A stretch of 6,906 nt of DNA. Source: Elusimicrobiota bacterium (lineage in GTDB: Bacteria; Elusimicrobiota; Endomicrobiia; CG1-02-37-114; JAHJSO01). Shown here in pieces: positions 1 through 6,678 of the stretch; positions within the stretch are counted from its first letter, which is position 1, and each line of letters starts with the position of its first letter. A program made the translations under genes and the position numbers. The notes under the pieces were generated by a model. That model was not told where the DNA came from. It made no database searches and saw nothing but the letters and a program-made list of their open reading frames with translations. Location: the NCBI GenBank assembly GCA_018830385.1, contig JAHJSO010000071.1, forward strand, positions 1-6,906, given 5' to 3'.

Positions 1-1424
1 GGGATGTCAACCTGGTCAGGAAGGAAGGTCGCGTAGAATACGTCCCTGGTCGTAGTTGCGATTAACCTTTTCTCAACAATCTCTCTTCGCTCCAGGCGTG
101 GCCTTCCCCATATCCCGTAGTAGTCGTCTCCGTAAATACTTTTTGAGACGCCGGCATTGCAATCAATAAACATAACGTCCTGTCTAAATTTTTCTATGCG
201 GGTATAATAGGCGACGGCGAACTCCATCTCGTCCGCCCTGTCCGAAAGAAGCAACGCACCCTCCGGCAACGTCCTGAGTATGTTCTTTGCATAATCATAA
301 TAAATATAGTGTCCCCGCATATTCATTTTATCAAAATTTTCATAAAAAAGATACACGGGCAGGAGGATGGCAAGGGGAAGGATACCCCTGAACCTGCGGT
401 AATTAGATGAAGCGTTCGACAACCCGTATGCAAACAGCACTGTCACGGGAATAAACGGCAGGTAAACGAACCTTTCAAGCAGATTTTTTGTCTGGACGGT
501 TAACGGAGTCCTTGCCGCAATCAGGAAAATAGGTCCTGAAAAAAACATAAACAGAAATAACGGCATGAAAACGGCGTTCTTTAACGAAAGGACAAGACAG
601 GCCGCAAACAAAATAAAACCCGCCGGAGTAAGCCCGTCCGCAAGAAAACTAGCAAAGAGTTTCAGATTCTCCCACACAAGGTAAAGTGTTACGGGCAACG
701 GCTTACCCTGCGCCAGTTGGCCCGAATACCTTGACCGCAGGACAAGGCGGACAAACCGGTCTAATGCCGATGGGTCTTCCCAGTTAAAAAGCGGCTGCCT
801 GCCTGCCCTTAAAGGGATAAATATGTAAATGCTCATGCCCAGGATGAAAAAGACGATTGAAAAAACCACGCTTGAAAAAGAAAAACTTTTTCTCCGGCGC
901 CATACCCAGAATAGTACCGCGGGCGCCAGGAAAACAATCGTGTGGTGCCCTCCTGTCCCGACGCCGAAAACAAATGACAACAGATAGAGCCGTCTGACGG
1001 GCGTTATGCTTTCCGACAAAAGCACCAGCAAAATAACCGCTGCAAAAAATGCATTCTGGGTATATACCTCGGTTGCGACGGACATCGCCCAGAAATATTT
1101 TGAAAAAGAAAGCAGGAGGACGGAAAAAACGCACGCTATGCCGGATGAGGTGATTTTATATACCGCTAAACAAATTAAAAATACGGTTGCCGCACCGAAA
1201 AGACATGAAAGGACGTTCGCCCTGTATGCCATATTCCCGAAAGGCAGCAAAACGCATGCAATCTTCCCGGTAATGGAGTACACCGGATACCCCGACGGGT
1301 GCGCTATGCCCAGTGAGGCGCAGACGCCCGCCAATTCGCCGGAATCATCGGTTGTGACCGTAGGCAATGTGGTCCATAAATAAACCCCGAAAACCAAAAA
1401 TATCAGAATAAAACCGGTCTTCAT
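1..1424 (-). CDS. DUF2723 (GT117-like) membrane glycosyltransferase, C-terminus cut by window edge
   Basis: The frame is open from ATG at 1424 to base 1, giving 474 codons with no stop, so the gene continues beyond the left edge. The protein is a multi-pass membrane protein with about ten hydrophobic segments between residues 4 and 362. It opens with the DUF2723 signature: DSGE at 27-30 in the first loop after a membrane helix, then GIAHPSGYP at 39-47, HHT at 160-162 and LERF at 316-319. A soluble part follows (NILRTLPEG at 381-389, SIYGDDY at 429-435). DUF2723 proteins are GT-C-type transferases related to human TMEM260 (an O-mannosyltransferase), so transfer of a sugar from a lipid carrier to proteins outside the inner membrane is the likely role; donor and acceptor are unknown. 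The first-loop acidic residues (D27, E30) are the likely catalytic positions by family analogy. It is a diverged paralog of the gene just upstream (1464-3575). The start is supported by GGGAGAG 4 bases before ATG. Confidence 0.9.
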   Translation of the reverse strand, partial: MKTGFILIFLVFGVYLWTTLPTVTTDDSGELAGVCASLGIAHPSGYPVYSITGKIACVLLPFGNMAYRANVLSCLFGAATVFLICLAVYKITSSGIACVFSVLLLSFSKYFWAMSVATEVYTQNAFFAAVILLVLLSESITPVRRLYLLSFVFGVGTGGHHTIVFLAPAVLFWVWRRRKSFSFSSVVFSIVFFILGMSIYIFIPLRAGRQPLFNWEDPSALDRFVRLVLRSRYSGQLAQGKPLPVTLYLVWENLKLFASFLADGLTPAGFILFAACLVLSLKNAVFMPLFLFMFFSGPIFLIAARTPLTVQTKNLLERFVYLPFIPVTVLFAYGLSNASSNYRRFRGILPLAILLPVYLFYENFDKMNMRGHYIYYDYAKNILRTLPEGALLLSDRADEMEFAVAYYTRIEKFRQDVMFIDCNAGVSKSIYGDDYYGIWGRPRLERREIVEKRLIATTTRDVFYATFLPDQVDI

Positions 1425-1426
1425 TT

Positions 1427-1433
1427 CTCTCCC
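1427..1433 (-). promoter_or_regulatory. ribosome binding site of the second DUF2723 gene
   Basis: On the minus strand GGGAGAG lies just before ATG 1424. Its GGAG core ends four bases from the start codon, a little closer than usual. It fixes the start of the gene and shows that this gene has its own initiation site although it follows the upstream stop by only 39 bases. Confidence 0.55.
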
Positions 1434-1463
1434 GGCCGTTCACCCCGGTTTTTCATAGGTTAT

Positions 1464-3575
1464 TTATTTTGCCCGCAGGAGGGCCTGCGGTAAAAACCTT
1501 TTCGCCCCCTCATGCCCGGGATTAATCCACAGGACTTTCTTAAAACAGTCCAGGACCTTTTGCCAGTCCTGCTGTTTCCAGTAGAGGACGCCTAAATTAT
1601 AGTATGCGTCTGCGTTTGAAGGATCAATCTCTATTACTCTCCGGTAGTATCTTTCCGCAGCAGCGGCCATACCTTTTTGCTCTGCAATCACGCCTAAATT
1701 CAAAATAGAGTGAACATCTTTTTCATCAACCCTCAGGATTCTTTCGTAATATTTCTGCGCCCCGTCTTTGTCCCCCCGGTTGAAAAGTTCATAAGCAAGG
1801 GTATGGAGTTCGGCAACAATGTTTGACTTGAGCCATGCAATCTCTCCCCATCTCATAAATGCGTAATTGAACCACTCCCACGGCTCCCCGCCCGAACCGC
1901 CCGGTCCTGCCTCAAGGTATCCCGCCGACCCCCACACAGTCATCCCGTAAACACCGCACATATATGCGTAAACTGGCGCGAGCGCCCTTGAACGGTAGTC
2001 GGAAAAACTGCCGAATGCGCCGCGGTTAAGCGTGTAAAAGTGAAATGCGTCTGCAGAGGGTTTCTCGCCCGCCCTGAAGGTTATTCCTGCAGGGTAAAGT
2101 TCAACCCCGGGAAGTATCTTTCTGTTGAAGGTTGAATAAAATACCGGTCTATCATCCAGAATTTTTTTCTCTGTCTGCCGCCTCCTGCTCTCCTTATCAG
2201 CCCTGCTTAATGACCTGAAGTCATCGCCGTATATGTTTTTGAAAACAAGCCCGCCCCTGTCATGCAGTCCTGCGTCCCGCCTTCTTCCTTCTGCAAAACA
2301 AAGGTATGCCATGGAATAGAAGGTATCGTCGCCACCGTCCATAAAAAACACGCTTCCCGGTATAAGCGTCCGCAGGATGTTTCTGCCGTAGTCATACGCA
2401 AGGAAATGATTCCTCCAGTTGCAGGCATCACGTGCGCCCAAAAACTGGAATACCGGTATCAAAAACAACGTTGCGGCGAACGCCTGCCTTTTCAAAAACA
2501 ACGTTGCGGCGAACGCCGGCCTTTTCAAAAACCACGCCCCATTCAAAAACCACGCAACGGACATACCCGCCCCGATGCACACACCGAGCATAGGCAGGAT
2601 ATAAAATCTTTCCAGGATACCGTCTGAAAGAGGGTCAAACGGCAGGTTTGCAAGCAGCATAAAGCCAATGCCTGAAATTAGGAAAAAGACAGATGCCGTC
2701 CGGCAGAACCTCCTGCTGGTTTTATTCAGAATAAACAGCCCCGTGAAACACAGGATAATACCCGGCAGCGTCACCTGTTTCGCAAGGACGGCAAAATACC
2801 TGCCCACCTGTCTGAAAATGATCGGCAGTCCCCTTGAAAGTTTATCTCCCACCGTAAGAGCGAAAGTCCCGTAGTCCTTCCTGCTGAATACCCTGTAAAT
2901 CCCCTTAAGCGTTTCAGGGTTACCCCAGTCAAGACCGGGGTTCTTTAGCGACCTTGCAGGCAGGTACGCGTAAACCGTCATCCCCAGCAAAAATAACATC
3001 AGGAATACGAACACCCTCGAGGGGGTTTTCTTAATCAATGGGAATAAATATACCGGGGCGAAAATCAGCAGGACAAAAATTATTGTATGGTGGTTACCCA
3101 GGGCAATGCCGGCGACGAAACACGCCAGGCCCGCATACCTTGCGTTTGCTTCGCTCCTGTACAAGCACATAATTATAAACACCGCAAGGAAGGTATTCAG
3201 GGCGAAAACCTCCGCCTGTATTGAACTCTTCCAGAAACACTGGCTTAGCCCTATCATCAGGGAAGAAAAAACAGCCGCAAGAGGACTGCCTGTTATGTCC
3301 GTCATCAGGAAAAACACAACCGCGACCGTAAGTGAAGCGAAAAATACGCTTAAAAAATTCACCCTGTAAGCGTAACTCCCGAACGGGATGGACTCAACAA
3401 ATATCTTGCCTGCCAGACAATACAGGGGATAACCGGGGCTGTGCGGGATACCGAGTATTACGCTACCTGCACAGAACTCGCCTGAGTCACCCGGGGTAAT
3501 TGACGGAGCCATCGTCCACAGATAAACGCCCAGGAACAGAAAGAATAGAACCAGCCCTCTTGTAAAATTTTTCAT
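1464..3575 (-). CDS. DUF2723 (GT117-like) membrane glycosyltransferase with C-terminal TPR repeats
   Basis: A 703-residue protein. Residues 1-379 form a polytopic membrane domain with the DUF2723 signature: DSGE at 30-33, GIPHSPGYP at 42-50, HHT at 162-164, LERF at 321-324. A soluble region follows (NILRTLIPG at 399-407, NIYGDDF at 447-453, a Gly-rich stretch near 557-563). Three TPR motifs close the chain at about 587-620, 621-654 and 655-688; the last two are clean 34-residue units with the NLG and DP/NP positions. Family knowledge (GT117, related to TMEM260) points to lipid-linked-sugar-dependent protein O-glycosylation at the inner membrane; the TPRs may bind the acceptor or a partner. 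Substrate and direction of the soluble part are inferred only. Residues 339-372 are an expanded repeat (listed separately). No Shine-Dalgarno is visible before ATG 3575, and a palindromic element ends about 20 bases upstream, so initiation may be weak or unusual. ATG 3575 is kept because the first membrane helix begins at residue 7. Confidence 0.9.
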   Translation of the reverse strand: MKNFTRGLVLFFLFLGVYLWTMAPSITPGDSGEFCAGSVILGIPHSPGYPLYCLAGKIFVESIPFGSYAYRVNFLSVFFASLTVAVVFFLMTDITGSPLAAVFSSLMIGLSQCFWKSSIQAEVFALNTFLAVFIIMCLYRSEANARYAGLACFVAGIALGNHHTIIFVLLIFAPVYLFPLIKKTPSRVFVFLMLFLLGMTVYAYLPARSLKNPGLDWGNPETLKGIYRVFSRKDYGTFALTVGDKLSRGLPIIFRQVGRYFAVLAKQVTLPGIILCFTGLFILNKTSRRFCRTASVFFLISGIGFMLLANLPFDPLSDGILERFYILPMLGVCIGAGMSVAWFLNGAWFLKRPAFAATLFLKRQAFAATLFLIPVFQFLGARDACNWRNHFLAYDYGRNILRTLIPGSVFFMDGGDDTFYSMAYLCFAEGRRRDAGLHDRGGLVFKNIYGDDFRSLSRADKESRRRQTEKKILDDRPVFYSTFNRKILPGVELYPAGITFRAGEKPSADAFHFYTLNRGAFGSFSDYRSRALAPVYAYMCGVYGMTVWGSAGYLEAGPGGSGGEPWEWFNYAFMRWGEIAWLKSNIVAELHTLAYELFNRGDKDGAQKYYERILRVDEKDVHSILNLGVIAEQKGMAAAAERYYRRVIEIDPSNADAYYNLGVLYWKQQDWQKVLDCFKKVLWINPGHEGAKRFLPQALLRAK
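2460..2525 (-). repeat. 33-base in-frame tandem duplication inside a membrane segment
   Basis: Two adjacent 33-base units (2460-2492 and 2493-2525) differ at one base (T at 2485, G at 2518). They encode two 11-residue copies in the DUF2723-TPR protein: KRPAFAATLFL (351-361) and KRQAFAATLFL (362-372). The near identity of the DNA indicates a recent duplication. The reading frame is kept, so the gene is probably still functional. An assembly artefact is possible but the single mismatch argues against simple read stacking. Confidence 0.95.
2526..2561 (-). repeat. degenerate 18-base direct repeat next to the 33-base repeat
   Basis: Units 2526-2543 and 2544-2561 share their first 12 bases and 13 of 18 overall. 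They encode NGAWFL (345-350) and SVAWFL (339-344). Both begin CAAAAACCACG, close to the CAAAAACAACG that begins each neighbouring 33-base unit, so four phased copies of this short core lie side by side. It looks like an older layer of the same slippage-prone tract. Confidence 0.7.
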
Positions 3576-3595
3576 AACGCAGTTGCTAACGTGTT

Positions 3596-3694
3596 GTCAT
3601 TGCGACCACGAGCCCCGCAGGGGCGTGGTGGGAAGCAATCGCTATCCAAAAAATCTATGAGATTGCTTCGGTCGTTTCACTCCCTCGCAATGAC
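3596..3694. repeat. REP/MITE-like interspersed palindrome (GTCATTGCGA type)
   Basis: A 99-base imperfect palindrome in the gap between two genes. The ends are perfect 10-base inverted repeats (GTCATTGCGA at 3596-3605, TCGCAATGAC at 3685-3694). Inside are 9-base inverted repeats (GAAGCAATC at 3632-3640, GATTGCTTC at 3661-3669) around a 20-base loop. The left arm holds a further hairpin: CCAC+GCCCC at 3606-3609/3612-3616 pairs with GGGGC+GTGG at 3620-3628 across a GCA loop, with a GA bulge. This arrangement (GTCATTGCGA...GAAGCAATC...GATTGCTTC...TCGCAATGAC) is, from memory, a common intergenic repeat in many uncultured and delta-proteobacterial-type genomes. It has no coding capacity and I see no target-site duplication. 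As RNA it could fold and act as an mRNA stability or processing element; there is no T-tract, so it is not a standard terminator. Confidence 0.85.
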
Positions 3695-3708
3695 CCGCCT
3701 CTGGCGTG

Positions 3709-5889
3709 TCACTTGAGCCCCGCAAATTTCCTGACGACCCAGTCAACCAGGAACAGAACGAATAGTATATAAAAAAACCATGTGGAACTATGCAGGTTAA
3801 TTGTTTTTTTTATGACGGGGACAATCCTGCGGTTCACCATCGGGGCGATCCTGCCGGCGGAAAAATCTTTAAGCGTAAAGGCCGCCCCGCCCGTTATCTC
3901 TGCAAGTTCAGCCATAAGAGGCGTGTCAGCGGAGATGTCAAAAATCTCACGGCTTGAGTGCTCGTGAACAAACACGCTCTTCGCATCCTCATAGCCCCTG
4001 TTGTCCGAAAACAACCTTGCCTTAAAGGTATATTTCCCGGGCGGCCCGCAGGTATATTTCGCCGTCCAGTTGGAACCGGTAAAATAGACGTTGTCAATGT
4101 GGGTTTCTCTGGAAAGCGGGTCAATTACACGCAGAGACAGTTTACCCTTTTTAAGTTTAACGTCAAGCGGGACAACATCAACCTTCAACTCGTCGCCCGG
4201 CGAATATTTTTTCTGCTGAATTGATACCCTGACCTTCTTCGTCTCTTCATAACCGCTGAGCCACCGGATAACGTTCTCCCAGAATTTTGAATAAACGACG
4301 TTGCCTGAATCCGTCTGCCTTCCGAGGTACCTGTCCGGTGGACGGGTCGTGCTGCCGAGCAGCCATCTCCATGTGGTGTTTATACCCATCGCCAGCGACC
4401 TGCCTTTGCCGTATTCGCCGGCTGCAATACACACTGCGTTCCGGCCGTCCAGTTTCATAGACGGGCTCTCCGCCAGTACCTTGCTCCCCGGCCTCGGCCT
4501 GAGCGCCTGGTGGGAATCCACCGGCGGGACGCTCTGCCACAGGGAAATCGTCTGTCCCGGCGTGTCGGCAACCGCCATAATGGGATGAGTGTAGTCCTGT
4601 ATCTTCGGCATAAACAGGCCCTCATAAAAAGGTTCGGACGGACTGTCCATCAGGACAGGGATAATTTCTTCAAGCGGACTGCCGGGGTATGCGCCCTTAC
4701 CGAATGCGTTGTCCCCTCCTATCATCAGGAACCCTCCGCCTTTCTCCTTCACAAACCGGACGACGTTGTTAAGGTATTCATGCGTTATGTAAAACCTGCT
4801 GTAATTAAAATTCTCAAATATCAGCACGTCAAAATCATGGATGTCCTTCAGGAATATTTCCCTCGCAGGGAACGGTATAAGGGATAGTTGTTCTTCCGGG
4901 ACAACCGCTACGTCCTCGGGGTTTCTGAGAATAACGAAAGAAACAAGTTCAACGTAAGGGGTGGATTTCAGTAAATACCTTAAAAAGTAATACTCGGGGT
5001 TCGGCTGGCCGCACAGGTAAAGCACCCTCACTTTCTCGCGGACCGTCTCAATGCTGAAATCCCTCCGGTTGTTTGAGACGACGCTCTCCTGCGCAAACGG
5101 GGGTATCTCAAGGTTGTACGTCTCAACGCCTATCTTTGAGGACGTAAGCCCGAAACGGACGCTCTCAGCCCCGTCCCGCAGGGTGTGTTTCTTTGATGCG
5201 ACAATCTCCCCGCCCTTCTTGAGATATATATTAATCTCCCTGCCGGGAAAACCCGATGAATATATGTCCGCTGTTATTTCAAACGGGACGTTCTTGTACA
5301 CGAAATCCAGCGATTGGACGTCAAGGACGGACACGTCTGCCGGCGGCGACGCCTCTTCCGGATAAACGGTAAAAAGAGGGACGCTTACCGATTTCGCCGC
5401 ACCGCGGACGTCCGCGCCGGAGTTGTCTTTGCCGTCGGAAAAAATGATAACGGCATCGTAATCGGGCGAGCCGGCAATGTCCTTAACCGCCCCGGCGATA
5501 CTCGTGTTTTTGCCCGACGCGGAAATGCTCCCCAGTTTTTCCTCCGGGAGCAGTTTAACGCCCGTTGAGAACTCATACATTGAAACAGAAAAGTAATTTT
5601 TCAGGAGCGGTAAATTTTTGGCGACGGTATCCCTGGAACGTTTCAGCCGGCCTGCAAAACCCATGCTCGCCGACGTGTCAATAAGCAGGGCGACGTTTGG
5701 TTTTGTTTTTTTCTCAAACACGGGCAACACCGGTTTAAGCAAAAGAAAAAATATCACGGACAGTATCACGACCCTTATCGCCAGGAGCAACGGCCTTTTC
5801 GGCTGTCTTTTCCTGAGCACAAAGAATATTGTCAGCCCCGCGGAAACGCACATCGCCAGAAAAACATAAACGGAAAAATTCACCAGCAT
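3709..5889 (-). CDS. membrane protein with VWA domain and glutamine-amidotransferase-like domain
   Basis: A 726-residue protein of the type found at the end of MoxR/DUF58/BatA-like/DUF4159 clusters. Two N-terminal membrane helices (about 4-25 and 34-57) precede a VWA domain (about 66-180) with a complete metal-ion-dependent adhesion site: D71-x-S73-x-S75, T129 and D152 (in FSDGKDN). A beta-rich linker (about 185-282) follows. Next is a class-I-amidotransferase-like Rossmann domain (about 286-547) with YLCGQPNPEYYFLR at 291-304, MIGGDNAFGKGAY at 389-401 and FWENVIRWLSG at 536-546. After a second beta-rich region (about 552-645), one membrane helix (about 703-720) closes the chain. The nucleophilic Cys of true amidotransferases is absent from the GGDNAFGKGAY turn, so the domain is probably a non-catalytic binding fold. 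The protein likely acts in the inner membrane with its bulk on one side, as a metal-dependent interaction partner of a MoxR AAA+ system; the client is unknown. It begins 3 bases after the DUF4159 stop with only a weak purine-rich leader, implying translational coupling. Confidence 0.88.
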   Translation of the reverse strand: MLVNFSVYVFLAMCVSAGLTIFFVLRKRQPKRPLLLAIRVVILSVIFFLLLKPVLPVFEKKTKPNVALLIDTSASMGFAGRLKRSRDTVAKNLPLLKNYFSVSMYEFSTGVKLLPEEKLGSISASGKNTSIAGAVKDIAGSPDYDAVIIFSDGKDNSGADVRGAAKSVSVPLFTVYPEEASPPADVSVLDVQSLDFVYKNVPFEITADIYSSGFPGREINIYLKKGGEIVASKKHTLRDGAESVRFGLTSSKIGVETYNLEIPPFAQESVVSNNRRDFSIETVREKVRVLYLCGQPNPEYYFLRYLLKSTPYVELVSFVILRNPEDVAVVPEEQLSLIPFPAREIFLKDIHDFDVLIFENFNYSRFYITHEYLNNVVRFVKEKGGGFLMIGGDNAFGKGAYPGSPLEEIIPVLMDSPSEPFYEGLFMPKIQDYTHPIMAVADTPGQTISLWQSVPPVDSHQALRPRPGSKVLAESPSMKLDGRNAVCIAAGEYGKGRSLAMGINTTWRWLLGSTTRPPDRYLGRQTDSGNVVYSKFWENVIRWLSGYEETKKVRVSIQQKKYSPGDELKVDVVPLDVKLKKGKLSLRVIDPLSRETHIDNVYFTGSNWTAKYTCGPPGKYTFKARLFSDNRGYEDAKSVFVHEHSSREIFDISADTPLMAELAEITGGAAFTLKDFSAGRIAPMVNRRIVPVIKKTINLHSSTWFFYILFVLFLVDWVVRKFAGLK

Positions 5890-5892
5890 ATT

Positions 5893-6678
5893 TTATTTTC
5901 TTAGTTTCTCTTCAATAAACGGCTTGTGGATAAAATCGCTCTTGTAAGTGCCCGTCAGCGAAAAGATACACAGGTTTATCGTAAGTTTCTGCGCCTCAAA
6001 CCTCTGTTGTTCGCCGCCCGGCAGGCATTCATAAAAATAATTGCCGAACCTGTCCCTCGCCCACGCCCCGAATATGTCGTTCTGAGAGTATATCAGAGCG
6101 GTCCTGCCTGCGATATCCATCCCCTCCAGAAAATTATTAATCATACACCTGCCGGCTAACCCTCTCAGGAGGTAAAACGACCTGAACAACACGTGTTCCC
6201 TGGGTAACCGCGTAAGGCGCTTTTCCGGAAATATCTTCCGTATCTCTTCCCGTATCTCCCTGTTAAAACCGCTGACCCTGTTACCCGAGGAGTCCTCAAT
6301 AAAAATTGACCCGCCTGAGTTCAGGAATTTACGCAGGATATCCCTTTCCGCGACGGTGAAACCGTCAAACCTGCCGCTGTTCAGCATAACTACGAAGGGC
6401 GAATAAAAAAGTTCTTCATCCTTTATCCTGACGGTTCTCCTGTGGCCAAGGGACTCTATGCTTGTAGTAAGCGCAAGGAAACTGAGGATGTCCTGGTATA
6501 TTGCCGGGTAAGGGTCCCAGTCGCCAGCGTATTGCAGTTGCGTAAATACAAACCTGTCCCTCTGCGCCGCGCCCGGCGACAAGACAGCCCCTGTGACGGC
6601 AAACACAAAAAGGACAAACACCGCGGTCGTCAGGCGTTTGCCAGTATGACCTCTATTATTGAAAACAGCAAAACGCAT
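5893..6678 (-). CDS. DUF4159-domain protein with signal peptide
   Basis: A 261-residue protein. A basic N-region is followed by a hydrophobic stretch (about 16-34) and a small-residue site (PGAA at 35-38), consistent with a Sec signal peptide or a single anchor. The remainder (about 42-245) fits DUF4159: RFVFTQLQYAGDWDPYP at 42-58, TTSIES at 71-76, LFYSPFVVMLN at 90-100, a Leu-rich helix then SGGSIFIED at 121-129, IFPEKRLTRLPREHVLF at 149-165, and SQNDIFGAW at 198-206. DUF4159 is a Rossmann-like fold related to the amidotransferase-like domain of the next gene; no enzymatic activity is known to me. It normally sits between a BatA-like VWA gene and a VWA/amidotransferase-like gene, exactly as here. 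The ATG at 6678 is supported by GGAG 8 bases upstream. The gene overlaps the 3' end of the previous one by 49 bases and is followed by the next after 3 bases, so the three are almost certainly co-translated. Confidence 0.88.
   Translation of the reverse strand: MRFAVFNNRGHTGKRLTTAVFVLFVFAVTGAVLSPGAAQRDRFVFTQLQYAGDWDPYPAIYQDILSFLALTTSIESLGHRRTVRIKDEELFYSPFVVMLNSGRFDGFTVAERDILRKFLNSGGSIFIEDSSGNRVSGFNREIREEIRKIFPEKRLTRLPREHVLFRSFYLLRGLAGRCMINNFLEGMDIAGRTALIYSQNDIFGAWARDRFGNYFYECLPGGEQQRFEAQKLTINLCIFSLTGTYKSDFIHKPFIEEKLRK

Noticed and set aside
1006..1383. Plus-strand open frame of 125 codons, and the minus-strand frame at 784-1134
   Set aside because: Both lie inside the DUF2723 gene at 1-1424, whose frame shows family motifs throughout. 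The alternatives have no recognisable domain and odd composition.
2262..2627. Plus-strand frames across 2262-2627 containing repeated QKQRCGER-like units
   Set aside because: The repeats are the antisense image of the 33-base duplication in the DUF2723-TPR gene; no ribosome binding site or homology supports a real gene.
3596..3694. The palindrome as a rho-independent terminator or a tRNA/small RNA gene
   Set aside because: There is no T-tract after either stem on either strand, and no tRNA-like D, anticodon or T-loop arrangement. The nested inverted repeats fit an interspersed repeat better.
3596..3694. Insertion with target-site duplication, or a phage attachment site
   Set aside because: The flanks (GTGTT on the left, CCGCC on the right) do not match, and there is no integrase or tRNA gene nearby.
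3576..3708. A promoter for the DUF2723 genes in the gap
   Set aside because: TTGCGA- and CATAGAT-like hexamers can be found on the minus strand but at poor spacing and within the repeat, so I cannot support a promoter call.
4247..4887. Plus- and minus-strand frames of about 95-125 codons (4247-4540, 4301-4588, 4510-4887)
   Set aside because: All are shadows inside the VWA/amidotransferase-like gene, which has clear domains in its own frame.
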